Shown: in pieces, positions 1 through 5,410 of the stretch
Position numbering within the stretch: position 1 is the first letter of the stretch
Layout of the letters: the number at the start of each line of letters is the position of its first letter
Origin: an uncultured Bacilli bacterium
GTDB taxonomy: Bacteria > Bacillota_I > Bacilli_A > RF39 > UBA660
Assembly: GCA_944372725.1 (NCBI GenBank)
Contig: CALWAA010000061.1
Location: 1-6,561, forward strand
Length of the DNA stretch: 6,561 nt
Direction of reading: 5' to 3'
Notes under the pieces: model-generated
The model's database searches: none
What the model saw: only the letters and a program-made list of their open reading frames with translations
Told to the model about the DNA's origin: nothing
Position numbers and translations under genes: made by a program

Positions 1-107
1 AGCAATTAGTTGCCAGTGAATCATCTAATAATGGGAATACTAGTAATGTTGATTTACTAAGAAGGATTAGTCAACTAGAAAAAGTTGTATTTGGAAAATA
101 TGAATAA
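1..107 (+). CDS. gpsB: GpsB, cell division/elongation coordinator (C-terminal end only)
   Basis: The 5' part lies outside the window. The frame beginning at base 3 encodes the last 34 residues and stops at TAA 105-107. The visible end is a Ser/Asn-rich linker followed by LLRRISQLEKVVFGKYE, which matches the conserved C-terminal helix of GpsB (family pattern roughly LL-R-LS-LEK-VFG). From family knowledge, GpsB is a small DivIVA-like coiled-coil protein that links cell-division and cell-wall synthesis proteins at the septum and membrane, and this C-terminal helix forms its trimerisation domain. Having rnpB immediately behind gpsB is a well-known Bacilli arrangement and supports the call. The stop codon lies inside the 5' strand of the RNase P RNA P1 helix. 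The DivIVA-like N-terminal domain cannot be checked here. Confidence 0.85.
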   Translation, partial: QLVASESSNNGNTSNVDLLRRISQLEKVVFGKYE

Positions 108-467
108 TAATATTCGGACAAATGCTGCATAAGTTATTATGTAGAGGAAAGTCCATGCTCACACAGACCTGTGATGGCTGTAGCCTTCGTGCTTAGGGAA
201 AAAATAACCTAAGGTAGCAATTGCTAACGGCGGATAAAAAGACTAAAAGCTTAGGCTCATGACTTAGTAATCCATAAAGTGCCATAGTAACGTACAAACT
301 GGAAACGGTGGAAATGGAACGCGGTAAACCCCACGAGTGAGAAATCCAAAATTTGGTAGGAGAGCTCTTACAAAAGAATCAAATGGCGTAAGGGTCTAGT
401 TTTAACTAGAAGATAAATATTTGTCGCCCGTAAGGGAACAGAACATGGCTTATGAAGATTATTATTT
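103..467 (+). ncRNA. rnpB: RNase P RNA, bacterial type B
   Basis: This is the catalytic RNA of RNase P, which with RnpA removes 5' leaders from pre-tRNAs. The conserved core is clear: GAGGAAAGTCC near 143-153, AACGCGGTAAACCCC near 319-333, the tRNA CCA-binding loop around TTGGTAGG 353-360, and ACAGAACATGGCTTA near 438-452. The overall order follows the B. subtilis RNA, so it is type B. P1 can be drawn as 103-115 with 454-466 (12 of 13 positions paired, one A/G mismatch), which sets the ends to within a few bases. Further visible hairpins are 365-369/390-394 and 395-400/405-410. The segment before the 3' core is short: CCC 427-429 and GGG 434-436 close a GTAA tetraloop where Bacillus has a longer P19 region. 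The mature 5' end may lie slightly inside the drawn P1. No clear terminator follows, so read-through into rodZ is possible. Confidence 0.96.
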
Positions 468-485
468 TAAAATTAAAAAAAGATT

Positions 486-491
486 GGAGTG
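486..491 (+). promoter_or_regulatory. Ribosome binding site supporting the TTG start of rodZ
   Basis: GGAGTG lies seven bases before TTG 499. There is no in-frame ATG nearby, and the protein read from this TTG begins exactly where the RodZ-type helix-turn-helix should begin, so the non-ATG start is preferred. Confidence 0.7.
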
Positions 492-498
492 AAATACC

Positions 499-969
499 TT
501 GGATAGTATTGGGAGTATATTAAAAAATACTCGAGAACAATCAGGGGTAAGCATCGAGGAAGCAAGCTCGGATTTAAATATTAATGTAAATTTTTTAATG
601 AATATTGAAGAAGGTAAAATTGGTTGTTTCAAAGATATATTTGAATTAAAAGATTATATTAGTAGTTATGCGAAATATCTAGGTTTAGATAGTGAAAAAC
701 TAATTGATGAGTTTAATGAATATATGTTTGAATACACCTCTAAAATACCAGTTAAAGAAATTGAGAAAATTGCTAAAAAAGATGCAAAAGAAGAGACAAA
801 CAAAATTTCCAGTCCATATACAAGAAAGCCAAAAAAACATAATAATGCTTATTATATAGGTATTTATGTCGTTATATTTTTATTGGTTATCCTTGCTATT
901 GTCTGGAGTGTAAAACAAATTACCATTGATAATCACACAACAAGTGAAATAGGTTATGTAAGATTTTAG
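499..969 (+). CDS. rodZ: RodZ-like cell-shape protein, short form (HTH plus one membrane helix)
   Basis: This 156-residue protein starts at TTG with a good ribosome binding site. Residues 4-72 form a RodZ-type Cro/C1-like helix-turn-helix domain (IGSILKNTREQSGVSIEEA and the NIEEGK turn). A charged Lys/Glu linker covers 84-115, a single membrane helix covers about 118-138, and only some 18 residues follow outside. The basic KPKK before the helix suggests a cytoplasmic N-terminus. In the family, the HTH domain binds the actin-like MreB and couples it to the elongation machinery. RodZ proteins usually carry a larger extracytoplasmic domain (B. subtilis and E. coli forms are roughly 290-340 residues), which is missing here. 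The stop overlaps the pgsA ribosome binding site, and rodZ next to pgsA is the usual Bacilli order. A generic membrane-anchored HTH regulator is the alternative, but the context favours RodZ. Confidence 0.75.
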   Translation: MDSIGSILKNTREQSGVSIEEASSDLNINVNFLMNIEEGKIGCFKDIFELKDYISSYAKYLGLDSEKLIDEFNEYMFEYTSKIPVKEIEKIAKKDAKEETNKISSPYTRKPKKHNNAYYIGIYVVIFLLVILAIVWSVKQITIDNHTTSEIGYVRF

Positions 970-978
970 GAGGATATT

Positions 979-1572
979 ATGAATTTACCAAACAAATTAA
1001 CAATTGGAAGAATAATTACGGCTATACTTATTTTAGTTATGCTCATGATTCCATGGGATAGTTTAGGTATTGTTTTTCCAACATTCCATGTAGCAGGAAA
1101 AGTAATTGTTGATTTAAAATATGTTATTGCGGGTATTTTATTTATTCTAGCTGCCCTAACAGACTTTTTAGATGGACATATTGCCAGAAGCAGAAATTTA
1201 GTTACTGATTTTGGTAAAGTAATGGATGCGATTGCAGATAAAGTATTAGTAAATGGCTTACTTATAATTCTTGCTTATGATGGGATGATTAGTGTTGCGA
1301 TACCGGTAATTATTATTACTCGTGATATCTTTGTTGATTCATTTAAAATGGCGAGTGGTAAGAAAGGGAAAGTAGTCGCTGCTTCCTTTACAGGTAAAGC
1401 TAAAACAATGTGTATGATGATTGGTATGGCTTTAACCATGTTTTATAATTTACCATTTGAATTAATTGGTCTAAATATTGCTGATGCGCTTTTAATTATT
1501 GCAACGATTTTATCAGTAATTAGTGCTTGCCAATATTATTACAATACGAAAGATACATTTAAAGCCAAATAA
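979..1572 (+). CDS. pgsA: CDP-diacylglycerol--glycerol-3-phosphate 3-phosphatidyltransferase
   Basis: PgsA transfers a phosphatidyl group from CDP-diacylglycerol to sn-glycerol 3-phosphate, making phosphatidylglycerophosphate, the committed step to phosphatidylglycerol and cardiolipin. The CDP-alcohol phosphatidyltransferase signature is complete: D62, D65-G66, A69-R70, G79, D83 and D87 with the expected spacing (D-x2-DG-x2-AR-x8-G-x3-D-x3-D). The opening NLPNKLTIGRI is typical of PgsA. Hydrophobic stretches at about 10-35, 44-62, 90-113, 135-155 and 165-185 fit a multi-pass membrane protein. At 197 residues it is of normal length. AGGAGGA at 968-974, four bases before the ATG and overlapping the rodZ stop, indicates coupled translation with rodZ. 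In B. subtilis the genes after pgsA are cinA and recA; here an unrelated gene follows a hairpin. Confidence 0.95.
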   Translation: MNLPNKLTIGRIITAILILVMLMIPWDSLGIVFPTFHVAGKVIVDLKYVIAGILFILAALTDFLDGHIARSRNLVTDFGKVMDAIADKVLVNGLLIILAYDGMISVAIPVIIITRDIFVDSFKMASGKKGKVVAASFTGKAKTMCMMIGMALTMFYNLPFELIGLNIADALLIIATILSVISACQYYYNTKDTFKAK

Positions 1573-1593
1573 AAAGCTGTAACAGGCTTTTTT
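1571..1593 (+). terminator. Weak intrinsic terminator after pgsA
   Basis: AAAAAGCTG (1571-1579) pairs with CAG-CTTTTT (1583-1585 and 1587-1592) around a TAA loop, with G1586 bulged, and T1588-1593 forms the T-tract. The stem begins inside the pgsA stop codon (1570-1572). Only three pairs are G-C, and the stem is A/T-rich with a three-base loop, so termination is probably partial. The next gene starts 20 bases later with no clear promoter between, so read-through from rodZ-pgsA may supply it. Confidence 0.55.
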
Positions 1594-1613
1594 CATTTTC
1601 CAGGGAGGTTTAT

Positions 1614-2747
1614 ATGAATTTAAAATTAAAAATAAAATTTTATTATTTAACAAAAAATTACCAAAAATTAAAACAATTAATTGTTGATGATGAGGATAGT
1701 TTAAAGTATTTAAATGATATGCAAATTAATGAAATATTAAAATATGCAGTTGCTAATGAAGAATATATTTTATTTTATACTTTACTACAAAGTTTAACGG
1801 ATGATGCTATTTTATCTCATCAAGAGCTAGCTAACGAGTATATCAAGTCTTATTATCATAAGTTTTTCCATAATCCTATTTTTCTTTATGGAATTGCCAG
1901 TATTATGGCTAGAAATCCTGAACAATATAAAAAGGAAATTGCTACTATTAATGAAGATATTATAAATAAGCCTTTAAGTGAAATTGCTATATATATTCAT
2001 AACTTAAATGGTTTTCGCAATGAAAAAATGGAAGATAAAGTCTTATCAAGCAATAATACTCGTTTTTGGACTTGTTTATTTGAAGATGTTAGTTTAGAAG
2101 CAAAAAAGAACTTAATTTCTAAAATTATTCAAAATTATCCTCAAAAAATAAATTTTTTAGCTTATGCGCTAAAAGCAAGAGAAGAAGAATTAATGGAATT
2201 AAAAAATGATATTTTAGCTTTAGATTGTGATAAAAAGATAAAAGGCGAGTATTTATTTTATATTTATCAAGCAACTAAGGCAAACCCTAATCCATTATTA
2301 ATTGATGATATTATCTTATTAAATGATTTTAACACTACAAAGCGTTTAATGGAAACTTTAAAAGAGGAGGAACAAACATTACTTCTAAAACGTTACTTAT
2401 TTAATTTCAGTGAAGATATTACTTTTACACTTGCTTGTACTTCGGACTGTGAAAATACGAGTTTTTTAATAGACAAAGCATTAAATGATATTACGGATGC
2501 TAAGCTAGTTTTTTTGATAATGCAAGTAAATGAAAAGTATCTTCCTTATGTATTAAATAAAACTTTAAAGGAAGCAAAAGTGGCTTTAAAATTAATCAAT
2601 AATTTATATTTATTAGGTTCTAAGCGTTGGTTAAATATCATAAATTATATAAAAAATCAAAGAGAAAGTGTGTTATCTCAAGATGAATTAAAAAAACTAG
2701 AAATGTTTGCTGATAACACTTTATCACGAAAAAGAACCTTGACATAG
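1614..2747 (+). CDS. Uncharacterised soluble, probably all-helical protein (377 residues)
   Basis: I do not recognise this protein and assign no function. GGGAGG (1603-1608) sits five bases before the ATG, and the frame is open for 377 codons with the same A/T-rich codon use as its neighbours, so it is a real gene. There is no signal peptide, no membrane segment, and no nucleotide-binding, metal-binding or catalytic motif that I can see. The sequence is a succession of short amphipathic Leu/Ile/Lys/Glu/Asn-rich helices (for example around 12-23, 37-63, 167-182, 185-203 and 318-345) separated by polar turns. This suggests an alpha-solenoid or helical-repeat scaffold, but I could not define a repeat unit. 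It follows a weak terminator and ends in a sequence that doubles as the next gene's promoter. The extreme C-terminus is basic (SRKRTLT). Cysteines are few and scattered, so a zinc site is unlikely. Confidence 0.8.
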   Translation: MNLKLKIKFYYLTKNYQKLKQLIVDDEDSLKYLNDMQINEILKYAVANEEYILFYTLLQSLTDDAILSHQELANEYIKSYYHKFFHNPIFLYGIASIMARNPEQYKKEIATINEDIINKPLSEIAIYIHNLNGFRNEKMEDKVLSSNNTRFWTCLFEDVSLEAKKNLISKIIQNYPQKINFLAYALKAREEELMELKNDILALDCDKKIKGEYLFYIYQATKANPNPLLIDDIILLNDFNTTKRLMETLKEEEQTLLLKRYLFNFSEDITFTLACTSDCENTSFLIDKALNDITDAKLVFLIMQVNEKYLPYVLNKTLKEAKVALKLINNLYLLGSKRWLNIINYIKNQRESVLSQDELKKLEMFADNTLSRKRTLT

Positions 2748-2767
2748 AAAGCTTTTTATATTAGTAT
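2739..2767 (+). promoter_or_regulatory. Sigma-A-type promoter for the HD-domain gene
   Basis: A perfect -35 box TTGACA (2739-2744), a 17-base spacer and a -10 box TAGTAT (2762-2767, four of six consensus bases including TA..AT) predict a start site near 2774, about 25 bases before the downstream ATG at 2800. The -35 box is made of the last codons of the preceding gene and abuts its stop TAG 2745-2747. AGGAG at 2788-2792 lies within the resulting leader. The arrangement is complete enough to call, though the -10 is imperfect. Confidence 0.6.
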
Positions 2768-2799
2768 TTTATTAGAATTTAATTTTTAGGAGCATTACA

Positions 2800-3351
2800 A
2801 TGAAGATAAAGAACAGGGTAGTAGAAGACTTAGTGTTTAAAAGTTATTTAGAAGAAATAATGAGTAAGAAAAAATATTTAAAAATGAATCGCTATATTCA
2901 ACATGGAAATACTAGTTGTTTGTTACATAGCATAGCAGTCGCTTATTTTTCTTATCGTTTATGTAAATTATTGAAACTCAAAGTTCATGAGAAAGAATTA
3001 ATAAGGGGTGCCCTTTTACATGATTATTTCTTATATGATTGGCATGCTAAATATAAACCAACCAAAGATGTAGGTTTGCATGGAAGGATTCATCCAACGA
3101 TTGCTTTATTTAATGCTAGACGGGATTATAATGTCAATCGAATTGAAGCTGATATTATATCAAAACACATGTTTCCACTAACCTTTAGTCCTCCTAAATA
3201 TAAAGAAAGTGTTATTATTTGTATCGTTGATAAATTTTGTAGTATTTATGAAGTATTTAGTAAGAGGGCTTATATTGAAATTGCAACTAAACTTGCTGAT
3301 ACGAAAAAGAATAGAAGAGTAATATCAAGAAGAATAAACCTATATAATTAG
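2800..3351 (+). CDS. HD-domain metal-dependent phosphohydrolase, substrate unknown
   Basis: AGGAG (2788-2792) seven bases before the ATG supports this start. The 183-residue protein is a single HD domain. Candidate metal ligands occur in the order H43 (LLHS), H74-D75 (ALLHDYF), H98 (RIHPT), H123 (SKHM) and D144 (IVDKF). This H-HD-H-H-D series is what two-metal HD enzymes such as the YqeK type use, whereas one-metal HD enzymes need only H-HD-D. The stretch KHMFPL, then PPKYKES, then VDKF is characteristic of a widespread, poorly studied Firmicutes HD family of about this size. Such enzymes hydrolyse phosphate esters or anhydrides, often of nucleotides; the substrate cannot be read from sequence. 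No membrane segment or signal peptide is seen, so it should be cytoplasmic. It has its own promoter and terminator, so it looks like a one-gene unit. It is not PgpH (YqfF), which has a large membrane region. Confidence 0.85.
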   Translation: MKIKNRVVEDLVFKSYLEEIMSKKKYLKMNRYIQHGNTSCLLHSIAVAYFSYRLCKLLKLKVHEKELIRGALLHDYFLYDWHAKYKPTKDVGLHGRIHPTIALFNARRDYNVNRIEADIISKHMFPLTFSPPKYKESVIICIVDKFCSIYEVFSKRAYIEIATKLADTKKNRRVISRRINLYN

Positions 3352-3359
3352 GTTTTTTT
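3336..3359 (+). terminator. Intrinsic terminator overlapping the HD gene stop codon
   Basis: AAACCTA (3336-3342) pairs perfectly with TAGGTTT (3349-3355) around a six-base loop, followed by a run of seven T (3353-3359). The TAG stop (3349-3351) is the start of the 3' arm, so the hairpin is partly coding. A ribosome finishing the gene would cover the hairpin, so termination could depend on translation rate. It separates the HD gene from the yqfC operon. Confidence 0.7.
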
Positions 3360-3386
3360 AATTGGCTATTTTGCATATAATTTTTT

Positions 3387-3392
3387 AGGTGA
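3387..3392 (+). promoter_or_regulatory. Ribosome binding site fixing the yqfC start at 3398
   Basis: AGGTGA lies five bases before ATG 3398. The in-frame GTG at 3389 is part of this motif and so is unlikely to be the start. The ATG at 3407 would be 14 bases away, which is too far. Confidence 0.65.
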
Positions 3393-3397
3393 AGCAT

Positions 3398-3640
3398 ATG
3401 CGTATCATGAAGAATTTACAAAACTTTTTATATGACCAAGAGTATTTTATTGATATATTCCAAAATTGCCTTCATGTTTATTATTATGAAGAATTACTAA
3501 GTTTAAGCGATACTTTAATAGAACTAAAATTAAAAGAATTTATTTTGGTAATAGAAGGGGAAGATTTAAGTATATCAAGTATGGATAAACATGAAATGTT
3601 AATGAAAGGAAAAATTAATAATATGAGGTTTAAAAGATGA
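3398..3640 (+). CDS. yqfC: YqfC, YabP/YqfC-family sporulation protein
   Basis: This 80-residue protein has no membrane segment. Its second half (about residues 34-80) reads as the YabP/YqfC domain: a short beta-rich unit with IELKLKEFILVIEGEDLSI followed by a polar turn and MLMKGKINNMRF, matching the family's alternating strands and the 'G-DL-I' and 'L-GKI' positions. The N-terminal half is more variable. In Bacillus, yqfC sits directly before yqfD, and both are expressed in the mother cell under the sporulation factor sigma-E; the molecular role of YqfC is not well defined. The TGA stop overlaps the yqfD ATG by four bases (ATGA), so the two are translationally coupled. I found no convincing sigma-E promoter. 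The gene order makes the call much stronger than similarity alone. Confidence 0.8.
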   Translation: MRIMKNLQNFLYDQEYFIDIFQNCLHVYYYEELLSLSDTLIELKLKEFILVIEGEDLSISSMDKHEMLMKGKINNMRFKR

Positions 3641-4824
3641 AACATTATATTTTAGTCCGCATAAAAACACCTAAAAAAACAAGCCTTTTACTAAAATTAA
3701 ATAGATTGAATGTAGATATTAAAGAAATTAGTTATGAAAAAGATTGTTTAAAATTTTTAATTTTAGATAAAGATTTAAAAAGAGTAAAGAAATATTTAAT
3801 AAGTTTTAAAGTAGAAATAATAGATGAAACAGGGATATATAAGTTAAAAAAAGAATTAAAGAAAAACAATTTAATTATTACGGGTATTATTTTCGCTGTT
3901 ATTATCTTTTTAATATTATCTAATTTAATCGTAAGTATCAATGTGATTCATGAAGATAGTACGCTTAGAGAATTAATATTGGAATCTCTAAAAGAAAAAG
4001 GGGTAACTCGTCTTAGTTTTAAGAAAAGTTATGATGAATACGAAAGCATTATTGAAAGTATCAAAGAAGAATACCAAGATAGGATTGAATGGTTAGAAAT
4101 TGATGTTGAGGGTATGGTAATTAATGTTCGGGTTGAAGAAAGAATTATAAATGATTATGAAAAAGATTATTCTACTTGTCATATTGTTGCCAGTAAAGCA
4201 GGGGTCATTAAAAGTATTACCACTACTAAGGGTGTAGCGGAAGTAAGTATCAATGATTATGTAGCTAAAGGGGATATCTTAATTAATGGCAGTATTAAAT
4301 TAAATGATGAAGTAAAAGCAAATGTATGTGCAAGTGGTTCTGTTTATGCTGAGGTTTGGTATAATGTGAGTGCAAATATGCCTATGACCGAAGAAATTAA
4401 GAAAGATACTGGTAAAATGCGGTATAATTTCATGATAAAAAAAGGAACTGATGAAACTGTTCTTTTAAAAAGTCGCATTAAGGGTGAAAAAAGAGTAGAA
4501 AATATCTATTTATTTAAAATATTTGGTATAGAGTTTTATCTTCAAAAAGAATATGAAGTAGAAGTAGAAAAAATAAAATATAATGAGGAAGAAGCCATGC
4601 AAAAACTAACCGAGTTAGTTCGGGAAAAACTGGATTTAAAACTAGACAATTTTGAAGAAATAATTGCAGAAAAAGTCTTGCAAAAAGAGTTAAAAAATAA
4701 TAATATATATATAGATATGTTCATCGCCGTAAGAGAACAAATAGGAGTAAAAGAGTATTTCGAAGAATCTAGGAGTGATACCAATGATGAAGAACATAAT
4801 GAATATACTAACAGAATCAATTGA
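3637..4824 (+). CDS. yqfD: YqfD, membrane-anchored sporulation-family protein
   Basis: The 395 residues match the usual YqfD length (about 400). The order is a cytoplasmic N-terminal region of about 75 residues with two ferredoxin-like alpha/beta stretches, a basic segment (KLKKELKKNN), one membrane helix at about 78-101, then a large extracytoplasmic region. That region begins with a POTRA-like unit (about 102-170, ending IDVEGMVINVRVEER). It continues with a beta-rich part carrying ASKAGVIKSI and GVAEVSINDYVAKGDILING (about 185-220), which resembles a lipoyl/barrel-sandwich hairpin, and ends in a helical segment (about 315-370). In Bacillus it belongs to the sigma-E regulon and its biochemical function is not established. 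GAGGT at 3625-3629 and the ATGA overlap with yqfC support the start. The last 13 or so residues, acidic and Asn-rich, are encoded in the overlap with the VanZ gene and look like a dispensable tail. Confidence 0.9.
   Translation: MKHYILVRIKTPKKTSLLLKLNRLNVDIKEISYEKDCLKFLILDKDLKRVKKYLISFKVEIIDETGIYKLKKELKKNNLIITGIIFAVIIFLILSNLIVSINVIHEDSTLRELILESLKEKGVTRLSFKKSYDEYESIIESIKEEYQDRIEWLEIDVEGMVINVRVEERIINDYEKDYSTCHIVASKAGVIKSITTTKGVAEVSINDYVAKGDILINGSIKLNDEVKANVCASGSVYAEVWYNVSANMPMTEEIKKDTGKMRYNFMIKKGTDETVLLKSRIKGEKRVENIYLFKIFGIEFYLQKEYEVEVEKIKYNEEEAMQKLTELVREKLDLKLDNFEEIIAEKVLQKELKNNNIYIDMFIAVREQIGVKEYFEESRSDTNDEEHNEYTNRIN
4771..4777 (+). promoter_or_regulatory. Ribosome binding site inside yqfD for the VanZ-family gene
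   Basis: AGGAGTG precedes ATG 4784 by six bases and ATG 4787 by nine. An in-frame GTG at 4775 is part of the motif itself and is not a credible start. The site lies within the yqfD coding region, so translation of the two genes is likely coupled. Confidence 0.65.
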
Positions 4825-5410
4825 TAATATGTGGCCTATGTTGACCATTTTTCTAGTAGTTTTCGCTGTTGTTAGAATTGCGGCCATAAAATCAAGTAAT
4901 GAAAAGTTAGTTTTTTATAAAGAATTTTCCAATCTTTTATTTATTGTATACATATTATTGTTATATGAACTTTTAACGAGAGCCGAAATGAATACAGTTA
5001 GAGGATATAATTTAGTACCATTTACTGAGATATTTCGCTATAAAATTGGTTCAGAAGCTTTCTTGATGAATGTAGTTGGTAATATTGTCATATTTATTCC
5101 TTTTGGTTATTTAATATCGACTTATATTAAGCCCAAAAGAATATTACCTATTTTAATTGTCAGTGTCGTGTCATCAGCAACCGTTGAGTTTGTCCAGTTA
5201 TGTATTGGAAGAAGTTTTGATGTCGATGATATTATTTTGAATTCTCTAGGAGCTATTATTGGTTTCTTAATCTATGTAGCTTTAAATGCAATTAAGAAAT
5301 ATTTACCGGGAATTTTTAAAAGGGATTTAATTTATAATATTTTATGTTTAATTATTCTAATAATTATGGTATTATATTTGCTAAGTCGAATGGGAGTAAA
5401 TATTATATGA
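4784..5410 (+). CDS. VanZ-family integral membrane protein
   Basis: From ATG 4784 this is 208 residues (ATG 4787 is equally possible). The VanZ-like domain signatures are all present: NLVPF (76-80), N96-VVGN100-IVIFIPFGYL, then E135-x2-Q138, GRSFDVDD (142-149) and N153-SLG. About six membrane helices are visible (near 17-36, 48-66, 95-114, 119-139, 150-170 and 181-202). VanZ of the vanA cluster gives low-level teicoplanin resistance by an unknown mechanism, but most members are uncharacterised envelope proteins, so glycopeptide resistance should not be inferred. It overlaps yqfD by 41 bases and its TGA overlaps the ybeY ATG (ATGA), placing it firmly in the operon. It occupies the place where B. 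subtilis has phoH and pgpH (yqfF). The conserved polar residues within the membrane region suggest binding of a lipid-linked or charged substrate, which is inference. Confidence 0.85.
   Translation: MMKNIMNILTESIDNMWPMLTIFLVVFAVVRIAAIKSSNEKLVFYKEFSNLLFIVYILLLYELLTRAEMNTVRGYNLVPFTEIFRYKIGSEAFLMNVVGNIVIFIPFGYLISTYIKPKRILPILIVSVVSSATVEFVQLCIGRSFDVDDIILNSLGAIIGFLIYVALNAIKKYLPGIFKRDLIYNILCLIILIIMVLYLLSRMGVNII

Noticed and set aside
85..113. TTGTAT with TAATAT at 17-base spacing before rnpB
   Set aside because: The predicted start near 120 would lie inside the RNA and remove the 5' strand of P1, so it cannot be the rnpB promoter. rnpB is more likely transcribed from further upstream.
458..480. Possible terminator after rnpB
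   Set aside because: The only hairpin is the long-range P1 helix, and the bases after it (TTTTAAAATT) do not make a proper T-tract after a local stem.
1527..1557. TTGCCA with a weak GATACA as promoter for the 377-residue gene
   Set aside because: The -10 match is poor, and a start here would read straight through the pgsA terminator hairpin.
3374..3381. CATATAAT upstream of yqfC, resembling a sigma-E or sigma-A -10 box
   Set aside because: No suitable -35 is present 13-17 bases upstream (the region is the T-tract of the terminator), and the start site would fall within the ribosome binding site at 3387-3392.
3732..3941. Reverse-strand open frame inside yqfD
   Set aside because: It is antisense to a well-supported gene, of low complexity (Ile/Lys/Phe from AT-rich codons), and has no ribosome binding site or recognisable product.
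4542..4887. Two overlapping reverse-strand open frames across the yqfD/VanZ junction
   Set aside because: Both are antisense shadows of two real genes, Ser/Phe/Ile-rich, without ribosome binding sites.
5344..5406. Upstream extension of YbeY by 21 residues
   Set aside because: The extra residues only read the end of the VanZ gene in another frame, and ATG 5407 has a better-placed ribosome binding site and gives the normal YbeY length.
4784..5410. Reading the VanZ gene as a glycopeptide resistance determinant
   Set aside because: There are no vanHAX, vanRS or vanY genes nearby, and chromosomal VanZ-family proteins are common envelope proteins without demonstrated resistance.
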